Source: Oscillospiraceae bacterium (GTDB taxonomy: Bacteria; Bacillota; Clostridia; Oscillospirales; Ruminococcaceae). Taken from it: a stretch of 7,875 nt of DNA. Where the stretch lies: the NCBI GenBank assembly GCA_017483405.1, contig JAFUWP010000274.1, forward strand, positions 1 to 7,875, given 5' to 3'. Numbering within the stretch: position 1 is the first letter of the stretch; each line of letters opens with the position of its first letter. Position numbers and translations under genes: made by a program. Below the pieces are notes generated by a model that was not told the DNA's origin, did not search any database, and saw only the letters and a list, made by a program, of their open reading frames with translations. Positions 1 through 6,136 of this stretch are shown here, in pieces.

Positions 1-55
1 GAAGTTTTTGTTCTTCTGTGGGATAGATACGGAACTTGTATGCTTTATTTGCCAT
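1..55 (-). CDS. tnpB: TnpB-like RNA-guided nuclease/transposase accessory protein (IS200/IS605 superfamily), N-terminal fragment cut by window edge
   Basis: The minus strand reads MANKAYKFRIYPTEEQ followed by KL before the window ends. This is the characteristic N-terminus of TnpB (OrfB) proteins, in which a K-x-(Y/F)-(K/R)-(F/I)-R-(I/L)-Y-P-T/N-x-x-Q strand opens the first domain. TnpB proteins of this superfamily act as RNA-guided DNA nucleases that help IS200/IS605 elements persist. The ATG at 55 is preceded by an AGGCGGTGAG ribosome binding site at normal spacing and by a consensus promoter at 86-114, so the 5' end looks intact. The RuvC catalytic residues and zinc finger would lie to the left of the window, so activity cannot be judged. 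Only 18 codons are visible; the family call rests on this motif alone. Fanzor or IS607-associated TnpB cannot be separated from IS605 here. Confidence 0.8.
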   Translation of the reverse strand, partial: MANKAYKFRIYPTEEQKL

Positions 56-85
56 CTTCTCACCGCCTTTCAGGATTCTATTTTT

Positions 86-114
86 ATTATCTCATATTTG
101 GGAACTTCTGTCAA
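86..114 (-). promoter_or_regulatory. Sigma-A type promoter of the tnpB-like gene
   Basis: On the minus strand TTGACA (109-114) is separated by 17 bases from GATAAT (86-91). The -35 box is a perfect match and the -10 box matches at five of six positions. Transcription would start near 79 and give a leader of about 24 bases before the ATG at 55. Confidence 0.75.
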
Positions 115-133
115 TAGGTGGGACGCAATTCAT

Positions 134-154
134 CCCCAGCCTAAGAGGCGGGGG
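134..154. repeat. C/G-rich hairpin, probable end structure of an IS200/IS605-type element
   Basis: CCCCAGCC (134-141) can pair with GGCGGGGG (147-154) around the loop TAAGA, with a single A/G mismatch. It is followed by more G, making a run of nine Gs (150-158). The preceding GCAATTCATCCCC is typical of sequence next to the subterminal hairpins that IS200/IS605 transposases recognise. It lies outside the tnpB promoter, which fits an element end. The exact element boundary and the target tetranucleotide cannot be fixed because the other end is outside the window. Confidence 0.5.
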
Positions 155-174
155 GGGGCTTGCTAATCTTTGAT

Positions 175-208
175 AAAAAATCCTCTGCATTCCGCAGAGG
201 ATTTTTTT
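175..208 (-). terminator. Rho-independent terminator, bidirectional in form, ending the minus-strand glycoconjugate operon
   Basis: TCCTCTGC (181-188) and GCAGAGGA (194-201) form a perfect 8-bp stem with loop ATTCC, flanked by A6 (175-180) and T7 (202-208). It starts 5 bases beyond the TGA of the membrane protein gene. Read on the minus strand the stem is followed by a run of T. The symmetry also allows it to stop plus-strand transcription, and it insulates the operon from the tnpB-like gene. Confidence 0.92.
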
Positions 209-212
209 GGAT

Positions 213-1949
213 TCAGAAAATATTTTCATCGAATACCCAGATAACATAGTTCCGGACAGTAAATTCTTCATGCGCTTTCGTCAGAAGCTCATAATTGCTG
301 TCCTTAAGTTCCTGCGCCTCGGATGCCGTGAGCAGAACAAAATAATTCTCCTGTTCAGGCTGGTCTCTGTACCATTTCATATTACACTGATATTTTCTTA
401 CCCAGAGTTTGCCTTCTTCCAGCGCAACACCACGGCATTTCACTCTGGAATCGGAAATCACCGTCAGGGAATTCGCCTGCCAGAATGTCGCATAACCATA
501 AGTGAGATTTCTCTTTTGAAGTTCATCCGATAGCATATAGAGATAATTACGGGACGTATTGTCTTTCGGCATCGAGATGATGGTATTCGCATGAATTCCG
601 CTGACTATCATGATGCAGACCGTCAGCAGAACCGCAAGCCGTTTCCGGTCAGCCTGCGAAAATGCCCATCTCAGAAACGCGGCGGAAACAATTACTGACA
701 TCGCCGCAATCGGAGAAAGCCTCCAGTTCGCGGCCGAAAGTTTACCGAAGACATAACCCATCATGATGAGCAGTGTCATGAACCAGTATGTCAGAATCAG
801 AATTCTAAGCCGTGCATCTTTGATTTTCTTCCAGTACAGAAGCGCGATAACAGGCAGAATCAACAGCAGAATTCCTGTTATGATGCACATCAGTGAGCCA
901 GCACTTTTCACGCTCATGAGAGGTTCATTCGCCTTCGTTTCCACACCGAGCAGAGAAAGCCATGCCAGCGGAAATTTTTCAAGATTCTCCTGCCATTTGT
1001 CCATAGCAGAATAAGCTGAATAAGCATCCGCATAATCGGCGGTCATGCCGTTCGCCGCGAATTTCGTCAGGAAATAGCCCCCTGTTGTCATACCGAGCAT
1101 GATAATCAGCAGAATAAGCGTATACAGATTCCGCTTAGAGAAAATTTTCGTTTCGGCATCGAGCCAGCGTTCACAAAAAACTGCTCCCGTCACCGGAAGT
1201 GCGAAAATCGTGATTGCTGTAATCTGGTCGCTCCCCGTCAGCAGAAACCATACACCGATGCTAATCATACATAAAATCAGATGTATTTTATTTTTTCTGA
1301 CTTTATCCGGAGAACGAAATGTTTCCGTGCGTTTTATCAGTTTCATGCACCGGAATATCATCGCCAGCCCTGCAAAGATGAAACATACTCCCAGACTGTA
1401 ATAAATCGTATGCCCCCAGAAAATTTCCCGAAGTTTGGTACTGCCGGAACATATCATCAGTTCAGCAAAAACAGTCATCGCAATCCAGCCGATTTTCCAG
1501 TTCATCTGCCGGAGCATCAGAATCAGCGAAACCGAAAATAAGATAAAAAATCCCAGCATTCCTAGTACATGTGTCGTCATCGACACGCCGGTGAACGGTA
1601 TCAGAATCCGCATGAGCAGATTTGTTCCGAACGGCAGAAAACAGGCATAGCCAAAATCAGAATTGAAAATACTTCCGCTTTCGTAAGAGGCTTCCGCCCA
1701 CATAATGGTATCTGTCGTATCGGAATGGAAATACCCTCTTGACGGAAACAGAGTATAATACCCTACCAGTGCCAGCGCGGACAGCAACAGCAGAATACTT
1801 CCGGCGATACGGACGGAATCAAACAGCATTTTGCGGTATTCCGGCAGTTTCAGGTTTTTGATAAGTGCAGGGAAGGAAATTCCCTGCACTTGTTCTTCCT
1901 GTTCTTCTGATTCGGAAACGCCGGAAATTTCAGTTGTTTCATCCGGCAT
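213..1949 (-). CDS. Polytopic membrane protein, probable GT-C fold glycosyltransferase
   Basis: This 578-residue protein starts with a hydrophilic acidic cytoplasmic tail (1-40), then a first membrane helix (about 46-66) and an extracytoplasmic loop with an acidic cluster (H75-S-D77, D80). About nine further hydrophobic segments follow (near 122-146, 153-173, 180-199, 222-246, 275-297, 349-373, 381-403, 411-430 and 437-458). A soluble C-terminal domain of about 120 residues ends it. That architecture, with an acidic residue pair in the first outer loop, is known from GT-C glycosyltransferases that use polyprenyl-phosphate sugars (PMT/ArnT type); the assignment here is inferred and the substrate is unknown. 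The ATG overlaps the stop codon of the oxidoreductase gene (TAATG), and its ribosome binding site GAGGAG (1958-1963) lies inside that gene, so translation is probably coupled. It could instead be a flippase or polymerase-like membrane protein. Confidence 0.65.
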   Translation of the reverse strand: MPDETTEISGVSESEEQEEQVQGISFPALIKNLKLPEYRKMLFDSVRIAGSILLLLSALALVGYYTLFPSRGYFHSDTTDTIMWAEASYESGSIFNSDFGYACFLPFGTNLLMRILIPFTGVSMTTHVLGMLGFFILFSVSLILMLRQMNWKIGWIAMTVFAELMICSGSTKLREIFWGHTIYYSLGVCFIFAGLAMIFRCMKLIKRTETFRSPDKVRKNKIHLILCMISIGVWFLLTGSDQITAITIFALPVTGAVFCERWLDAETKIFSKRNLYTLILLIIMLGMTTGGYFLTKFAANGMTADYADAYSAYSAMDKWQENLEKFPLAWLSLLGVETKANEPLMSVKSAGSLMCIITGILLLILPVIALLYWKKIKDARLRILILTYWFMTLLIMMGYVFGKLSAANWRLSPIAAMSVIVSAAFLRWAFSQADRKRLAVLLTVCIMIVSGIHANTIISMPKDNTSRNYLYMLSDELQKRNLTYGYATFWQANSLTVISDSRVKCRGVALEEGKLWVRKYQCNMKWYRDQPEQENYFVLLTASEAQELKDSNYELLTKAHEEFTVRNYVIWVFDENIF

Positions 1950-3529
1950 TATGCATTCTCCTCAGTGTCTTCACTGCTGGTTTCATGATATTCCTGTTCG
2001 GTATTGACATTCCAGATATTGGTTTTATCCTTCCGGCCGGAAAGGATATTTCTGACCGTCTCGAAAGAAGTCAGCATGGAATGGTCCATGTTATTATAAC
2101 GATGCTGACCGTTTCTGCCGACACAGTACAGATTCTCGAATTTGCTCAGATAAGCCGTCAAATCATCAATATGCTCATAGGTATCGAAATAAGCCGGATA
2201 TGCTTTCTTGACACGTTCGCGATGATAGTCCAGAACAGCTGTTTCCGGAGCGATAACGCCCATCTTGCGGAGTTCCTTGACGGCGAAATCACGGGCTTCC
2301 TCATCGGTGAGCTGCCAGAAACGGCTGCCTTCGGTACAGAAGTATTCTAATCCAATCCAGACCTGCTGAGAAGGATTCTGCACCATGTAGGGCGACCAGT
2401 TATTGAAAATCTGGATTCTGCCCAGACGAACACCAGTATCCTGTACATAAATCCAGCAGTCGGGCACGATGTTGCCGAGTGTCGGAATATTGGTTTCGTT
2501 TTTGAGTTCCAGACGGTTCACAAGCAGGCCGACTGTCACAAAATCACGGTACGGCAGGCCTTTTGCGATTTCTGCCTCCCATGCCGGAACGTCATTCATC
2601 CCAGCCACTAAGTCTTTCACGGGCATGGAAGAAATTACAATATCGGCATTGACGGTAACTTTCTGACGGTTTTTCGTATATGTGATGCTGTCCACAAGAT
2701 TTTCACCATTGGTATGGATTTTATTGACCTTCGCGCCGAAGATGATTTCACCGCCGAGATTTTTGAATTCTTCCGCGGTAATTTCCCAGAGCTGACCAGG
2801 GCCGTACTTCGGATAGTAGAATTCTTCAATCAGGGAAGTTTCCTTCTTGCCGGCATCCTGTACGCCGGTCACTTTGCGGAACATATCCTGAATCACGGCC
2901 ATGATGGAAAGCCCCTTGACACGCTGTGCGCCCCAGTCTGCCGAAATTTCAGACGGATGCCGTCCCCAAAGCTTTGCCGTATATCCCTCGAAGAACATAG
3001 AATATAACTTCTTGCCGAAACGGTTGATATAGAAATCTTCCAGAGAATTTTCTTCTCTCTTGAGTGCTGTCGCTCCCAGATAGCTGACTCCAGCTTCCAT
3101 TGTCGTGCCGAATCCCATATTCTTGATAGTATCCCATTTCAGAGAAACCGGATAATCAAAAAATTTATTTTTATAATAAATTCTGGAAACTCTGTTCCGG
3201 ATAAGCATCACTCTGTCAGTCGTTTCGGGGTCAGCACCGCCGGTGACGAGAGATTTTTCTCTGTTCAGCTGAATGTCATCGAAAGAGGGTTCGCCCTGAA
3301 ACGGCATCATATTTTCCCACCATTTCATGACTTCTTTATTCTTGGAGAAGAATCTGTGTCCGCCGATGTCCATTCTGTTTCCGTTATGGTTAACCGTGCG
3401 CGAAATACCGCCGACCGTCTGCGATTCCTCATAGATAGTGACATGATATTCTTCCGGAGCTTGTTTCAGCAGTTCATAGCCGGCAGTCAGTCCGGCAGGG
3501 CCAGCACCGATAATAACGATTTCTTTCAT
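1949..3529 (-). CDS. FAD-dependent oxidoreductase of the UDP-galactopyranose mutase/amine oxidase superfamily
   Basis: The 526-residue product opens with a Rossmann dinucleotide-binding strand-loop-helix, G8-A-G-P-A-G-L, with the ribose-binding glutamate in the YEES stretch near residue 35 and the VGGISRT loop after it. The IGGHRFFSK motif (about 56-64) and the C-terminal GRNGQHRYNNMDHS motif (about 475-490) match a subfamily of FAD proteins related to UDP-galactopyranose mutase and protoporphyrinogen oxidase-like amine oxidases. Members are often annotated only as NAD(P)/FAD-dependent oxidoreductase and found beside polysaccharide genes. I chose the ATG at 3529 because it places the flavin motif at the usual N-terminal position and has AAGGAAGG 12 bases upstream. 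The longer in-frame ATG at 3562 has no ribosome binding site. Coupling to the downstream membrane glycosyltransferase-like gene suggests it modifies a nucleotide sugar or lipid-linked sugar; the substrate is inferred, not seen. The last 30 residues are acidic and poorly ordered. Confidence 0.82.
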   Translation of the reverse strand: MKEIVIIGAGPAGLTAGYELLKQAPEEYHVTIYEESQTVGGISRTVNHNGNRMDIGGHRFFSKNKEVMKWWENMMPFQGEPSFDDIQLNREKSLVTGGADPETTDRVMLIRNRVSRIYYKNKFFDYPVSLKWDTIKNMGFGTTMEAGVSYLGATALKREENSLEDFYINRFGKKLYSMFFEGYTAKLWGRHPSEISADWGAQRVKGLSIMAVIQDMFRKVTGVQDAGKKETSLIEEFYYPKYGPGQLWEITAEEFKNLGGEIIFGAKVNKIHTNGENLVDSITYTKNRQKVTVNADIVISSMPVKDLVAGMNDVPAWEAEIAKGLPYRDFVTVGLLVNRLELKNETNIPTLGNIVPDCWIYVQDTGVRLGRIQIFNNWSPYMVQNPSQQVWIGLEYFCTEGSRFWQLTDEEARDFAVKELRKMGVIAPETAVLDYHRERVKKAYPAYFDTYEHIDDLTAYLSKFENLYCVGRNGQHRYNNMDHSMLTSFETVRNILSGRKDKTNIWNVNTEQEYHETSSEDTEENA

Positions 3530-3565
3530 ATTGTGATAATTCCTTCCTTTCTGTATAAGCATCTG

Positions 3566-3706
3566 TCAGACATTGACATGCTCATTTTCAATGGTAATAT
3601 AATTTCTTCTGAATCTCTCCAGATATTTGTCCGTCAGCCGATAGCTCAGATAAAATACACTGAGCGAAACCGTAATGAACCCAATCGCTTTTATGAAATT
3701 TTTCAT
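3566..3706 (-). CDS. 46-residue single-pass membrane peptide, first gene of the operon
   Basis: A short open frame beginning MKNFIKAIGF runs for 46 codons to a TGA. It has a textbook ribosome binding site, GGAGGG (3713-3718), six bases before the ATG. The leader from a TGTTATAAT promoter is only about 29 bases long, so the start is well supported. Residues about 4-22 form one hydrophobic helix, with lysines at 2 and 6 on one side and a basic stretch (RLTDKYLERFRR) after it. The helix ends in aromatic residues (FYLSY), followed by a polar tail. It could be a small membrane subunit that docks the oxidoreductase or the glycosyltransferase-like protein, but no family is recognised. It lies 36 bases upstream of the oxidoreductase start in the same direction. 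At this length chance conservation is possible, but signal strength and position argue for a real gene. Confidence 0.7.
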   Translation of the reverse strand: MKNFIKAIGFITVSLSVFYLSYRLTDKYLERFRRNYITIENEHVNV

Positions 3707-3741
3707 GATAATCCCTCCATTCATTTTGGTTAGCTAGTTTT

Positions 3742-3770
3742 ATTATAACATATCTGATAATAAAATTCCA
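3742..3770 (-). promoter_or_regulatory. Extended -10 promoter of the peptide-oxidoreductase-membrane protein operon
   Basis: The minus strand carries TGTTATAAT (3742-3750), a perfect -10 box with the extended TGn motif. The matching -35 position at 17-base spacing (3765-3770) reads TGGAAT, a weak match, as is common with extended -10 promoters. Transcription would begin near 3735. No other good promoter is seen between the three genes, so this one probably drives all of them. Confidence 0.7.
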
Positions 3771-3794
3771 GCGGTTGCGGCAAATTCAATATTA

Positions 3795-3824
3795 TGCACA
3801 AATATGGGGGAGGCTTTTTGTGCA
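3795..3824. promoter_or_regulatory. Inverted repeat in the divergent intergenic region, possible operator
   Basis: TGCACAAA (3795-3802) and TTTGTGCA (3817-3824) are perfect 8-base inverted arms around a 14-base purine-rich centre. The arm centres are 22 bases apart, about two helical turns, which would suit a dimeric regulator. The site lies between the divergent promoters of the operon and of the small protein at 3927. It could also form a weak hairpin, but it has no T-run and is not at a gene end. Confidence 0.35.
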
Positions 3825-3846
3825 GTTATCCGAATATTTTATTTTT

Positions 3847-3890
3847 TCAGATTTTTTTCTGATTTTCCGGCGTTCCGGTTGTTATATAAA
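3847..3890 (+). promoter_or_regulatory. Promoter-like region shared with the repeat-protein gene: CAGA/TCTG inverted repeat plus GTTCCGGTTGTTATA
   Basis: TCAGA-T6-TCTGA (3847-3862) is followed by GTTCCGGTTGTTATA (3872-3886). The end of that motif contains an extended -10-like TGTTATATA, which would give a start near 3895 and a leader of about 32 bases. The same arrangement occurs at 5921-5966. No clear TTGACA-like -35 box is present at 17 bases, so an activator or an alternative factor may be involved. Confidence 0.5.
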
Positions 3891-3926
3891 TAATAAGATA
3901 ACATCTGATGAAAGGAGAAATGTATC

Positions 3927-4520
3927 ATGTCTTATTATCAATATGATTTTGTTACAGTCGCATCTGACAACGGCGCATATATCCTCGCCGACAGGAACGG
4001 AGGGTCTTACTATCTGCCCGAACAGGTGCGCGATGCGCTGGGAGACAAACAGCTCGCTATGGGCGAAATTGTACGGCTTTCGGCAGAAAATCCGCTGGAA
4101 ATGACAGAACTCGCCGGAACAAACAGCATTATCTGCCGCGGAACAGTGTATATCAGTCTGCACGGCTCACTTCTGGAAACCGGAAATACTGCCGAACTGC
4201 TTGTCTGTCATACCGCTTATGGCTCTGTACTCCTGACGGACATGCAGTCCGGAACGGATTATGTCATCTTCACAAGCTATGTCACCGAAGGCTATCGCAC
4301 CCCTAACGCGGACTGGAGTGCCGTGACAGAAGGCAATCTTGTGAAATTCCTTCTGTTCGGGGATTTCCCCGTCATGCCTGCGCCGCGGAAAAGACCTCAT
4401 TTCAGAATCCGCCGGAAAAATAAGAAAACTCCGGCAGTGCGGAGTTTTCTGAATGGTACTTACGGAGCAATCAGCGGTGCATCAATGAATTCTTCCCCAT
4501 CATCCGGAATGACTTCCTGA
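3927..4520 (+). CDS. Small leaderless protein of unknown function, single copy of the module repeated in the secreted protein at 6137
   Basis: The ATG follows AAAGGAG (3911-3917) at nine bases, and the frame runs for 197 codons. Residues 6-150 align over their whole length with each repeat of the secreted protein starting at 6137. Shared positions include the VxxDN...Y-x-L/F-A-D opening, LAMGE/LAVGD near 43-47, GTN at 64-66, GSLL...TAE at 80-90, YVIFT at 112-116 and LLFGDFPV at 142-149. Unlike that paralogue it has no signal peptide or membrane segment, so it is predicted to be cytoplasmic. Residues 151-167 are strongly basic (nine K/R of 17), and the last 30 residues show no similarity to the repeats. 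The frame reads through a hairpin terminator (4423-4450) and overlaps the convergent carboxypeptidase gene by 61 bases. A TAA in another frame at 4421-4423 lies just before that hairpin, so the true end may be there after a frameshift. No known family is recognised. Confidence 0.72.
   Translation: MSYYQYDFVTVASDNGAYILADRNGGSYYLPEQVRDALGDKQLAMGEIVRLSAENPLEMTELAGTNSIICRGTVYISLHGSLLETGNTAELLVCHTAYGSVLLTDMQSGTDYVIFTSYVTEGYRTPNADWSAVTEGNLVKFLLFGDFPVMPAPRKRPHFRIRRKNKKTPAVRSFLNGTYGAISGASMNSSPSSGMTS
4423..4450 (-). terminator. Hairpin terminator between convergent genes
   Basis: AGAAAACTCCG (4423-4433) and CGGAGTTTTCT (4440-4450) make a perfect 11-bp stem with loop GCAGTG. On the minus strand it begins nine bases after the carboxypeptidase stop and is followed by TATTTTT, so it serves that gene well. 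On the plus strand the T-run lies within the stem, so it may also stop transcription of the gene from 3927, but before that gene's in-frame stop. Confidence 0.88.
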
Positions 4521-5737
4521 TAATTCTGCACCGGTGCGGCGGTTTCCGCCGGCAGTGTGCTGATATACTGCGTTTCGTCATACACTGGCTCGGCAGGAAT
4601 TGTTTCTTCCGGATAGACAGGCATTTCAGAATATACAGTTTCTTCCGGATAAGCCATATTTTCTTCATATCCGTTCGGGATTTCTCTGTCAGGAGCAGTT
4701 TCTTCTGTTTCTGACGGAGGAATTTCATTTTCTATCGAAACTACATCGAGATATTCTTCCAGCGTCAGACCCTGTTCATAGATTTCGGTTGCGACATCCA
4801 CGCCCACATAGCGGATATGCCAGCATTCATAATCATAGCCGGTAATATCTTCTTTTCCTTCCGGATAACGGATGATAAATCCGTATTCATGACAATGCTT
4901 GTCAAGCCACTGTCCTTCCGGTGTGTTGATGAAAGTCTCATTGATAGTGTTACAGTCTACTGTATAACCCGTCTGATGCTCGGAATGCCCTGGCTTGGCC
5001 GAAATATGGTTTGCATATTCTTCCCCGTAGGCCGCCACCAGACTGTTATAACAAGTAATCTGATACTGATAACTTCTGTATCCCGACCCCTGATAGATAT
5101 TCAAACCCAGTTCAGCAGCAGCATCCTGCAATTCCTTGAAGGCCTCTGCCGTTTCGGGGAGCATTCCAGGGTCATAGTCTTCCGGCAGACTGATGCTCTT
5201 GTTGGCAATCAGAATATCATCTACATAAGTGCATCCGTCACGAACCGTAAGTTCACGGACAGTCACCGGAATTCTGAGTGTTTCCGCTCCGCAGAAAACA
5301 GATACTGTACATTCCCCTCTGGAAACTCCTGTAATCATGCCGAATTCATCCACAACAGCGATATTCTCATCACTCACCCCGTAGATGGCCTCGGATAAAT
5401 TCACACTGGGGTCACAAAGCAGATTCAACTGTTTTGTATGATTGACTCTTAAATAAATCTGGGGGTCAGCACTCCGGAAACTGGTTGCCTGATGGAATTC
5501 CGGAGTTGTTTCCGTTTCGGGCTGTGCGTTGACCGCGACTGCTTCGGTAACGGGTTCAGGTTCGGTTGTTTCTTCTGCTGATGTCTTCGGGACAGCCTGC
5601 GCCTGCTGGAGATTGCTCGTCTCCTGTTTGCCGACAATCAGTCCGAAACCGAATACCAATACTACACTCAGCATCAGTAACATGAAAGCTTCTCTTGCTC
5701 TGTCTTTACGCCGTGTTTTTCTGGCTTGCTGTGCCAT
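4460..5737 (-). CDS. vanY: Membrane-anchored D-alanyl-D-alanine carboxypeptidase (VanY type, peptidase M15B) with an Ig-like Big2 domain
   Basis: The 425-residue protein has a basic cytoplasmic start (RKTRRKDR), one membrane anchor (about 17-36) and a Thr/Glu/Pro-rich linker (about 40-90). A bacterial Ig-like group 2 domain follows (about 93-162, with the VSDENIAVVDEFGMITGVSRG signature), then a VanY catalytic domain (about 170-330). Zinc ligands H254 and D261 in SEHQTGYTVD and H307 in ECWHIRY, with catalytic E304, are all present, as is SGYRSYQYQ near 218-226, so it should be active. VanY enzymes trim the terminal D-Ala from peptidoglycan stem peptides outside the membrane. Housekeeping turnover is more likely than vancomycin resistance, because no vanH/A/X/R/S genes are seen. 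The C-terminal 90 residues are an acidic Pro/Glu/Tyr-rich tail with imperfect YPEET repeats. I chose the ATG at 5737 (AAAGGA eight bases upstream) rather than the TTG two codons earlier. Confidence 0.9.
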   Translation of the reverse strand: MAQQARKTRRKDRAREAFMLLMLSVVLVFGFGLIVGKQETSNLQQAQAVPKTSAEETTEPEPVTEAVAVNAQPETETTPEFHQATSFRSADPQIYLRVNHTKQLNLLCDPSVNLSEAIYGVSDENIAVVDEFGMITGVSRGECTVSVFCGAETLRIPVTVRELTVRDGCTYVDDILIANKSISLPEDYDPGMLPETAEAFKELQDAAAELGLNIYQGSGYRSYQYQITCYNSLVAAYGEEYANHISAKPGHSEHQTGYTVDCNTINETFINTPEGQWLDKHCHEYGFIIRYPEGKEDITGYDYECWHIRYVGVDVATEIYEQGLTLEEYLDVVSIENEIPPSETEETAPDREIPNGYEENMAYPEETVYSEMPVYPEETIPAEPVYDETQYISTLPAETAAPVQNYQEVIPDDGEEFIDAPLIAP

Positions 5738-5796
5738 AAGCAAAATCCTTTCTTCATCATCTTTCAGTATTCTGGCGAATCTGCATACTGATATTT

Positions 5797-5825
5797 ATTA
5801 TAGCACAAAAGTTTGCATTTGTCAT
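5797..5825 (-). promoter_or_regulatory. Sigma-A promoter of the carboxypeptidase gene
   Basis: ATGACA (5820-5825), 17 bases, then TATAAT (5797-5802) preceded by TGC, an extended -10. The -35 box matches consensus at five of six positions and the -10 box is perfect. The leader would be about 53 bases. This strong match suggests constitutive expression. Confidence 0.82.
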
Positions 5826-5920
5826 CTGTTTTTTTCAGGTTTTTAAAATTTTTTTTGGAATTTGTGAAAAATGTCAAATAAAAGATATATCCGCGCAAAA
5901 TTGTAAATATTTTATGAACA

Positions 5921-5966
5921 ACAGAAATTTTTTCCAATTTTTCTGTGTTTCGGTTGTTATAGTAAT
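5921..5966 (+). promoter_or_regulatory. Second copy of the shared promoter-like region
   Basis: ACAGAAA (5921-5927) and TTTCTGT (5940-5946) are perfect inverted arms, followed at once by GTTTCGGTTGTTATA (5947-5961). That motif differs at one base from the copy at 3872-3886. TGTTATAGT could serve as an extended -10. The start codon at 6137 lies about 170 bases away, and a more standard promoter lies between, so this may be an upstream promoter or a regulator site for the repeat-protein gene. Confidence 0.45.
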
Positions 5967-6015
5967 AAAGGGAATTTCTACAAATTCTTATGCGGAAATT
6001 CATGCAGTCTGTCAA

Positions 6016-6044
6016 TTGCATTTTTCTTGTATTTCAGATATAAT
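6016..6044 (+). promoter_or_regulatory. Sigma-A promoter of the secreted repeat-protein gene
   Basis: TTGCAT (6016-6021), 17 bases, then TATAAT (6039-6044). The -35 box matches at four of six positions and the -10 box is perfect. Transcription would start near 6051, giving a leader of about 86 bases to the ATG at 6137. Confidence 0.75.
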
Positions 6045-6136
6045 AGAATTATAAGGGGGGGTTATTGAAATATAAATATTAATTATTTAATCCGCATTAT
6101 TTTTAATTATCAGACTTTTATCAAGGAGGAATTGTT

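Larger units (their letters stand above)
5738..6136. other. AT-rich divergent intergenic region (399 bases) between the carboxypeptidase and the secreted repeat protein
   Basis: No convincing gene is seen. The region holds a minus-strand promoter (5797-5825), a plus-strand promoter (6016-6044), the shared motif region (5921-5966) and a leader with a G7 run (about 6055-6061) and an AAGGAGGA ribosome binding site (6123-6130). An open frame across 5764-6021 on the minus strand overlaps these promoters, has no ribosome binding site and reads like AT-rich noise. I found no riboswitch or RNA gene. Confidence 0.7.

Noticed and set aside
1865..2350. 161-codon open frame on the plus strand
   Set aside because: It lies opposite the well-supported oxidoreductase and membrane protein genes, has no ribosome binding site and resembles no known protein.
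3530..3562. Upstream ATG giving the oxidoreductase 11 extra residues
   Set aside because: No ribosome binding site precedes it, it lies four bases past the end of the small peptide gene, and it would move the flavin-binding motif away from its usual place.
4817..5398. 193-codon open frame on the plus strand
   Set aside because: It is antisense to the Big2 and catalytic domains of the carboxypeptidase, whose motifs are intact, so this is a shadow.
4460..5737. Vancomycin resistance cluster
   Set aside because: Only a VanY-type enzyme is present; no ligase, dehydrogenase, dipeptidase or two-component regulator lies beside it.
5738..5743. TTG start two codons upstream for the carboxypeptidase
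   Set aside because: The ATG at 5737 is better spaced from AAAGGA; the TTG would be only two bases from it.
5764..6021. 85-codon open frame on the minus strand in the intergenic region
   Set aside because: It covers the carboxypeptidase promoter, has no ribosome binding site and has a composition rich in K, N, Y and F as expected from AT-rich DNA.
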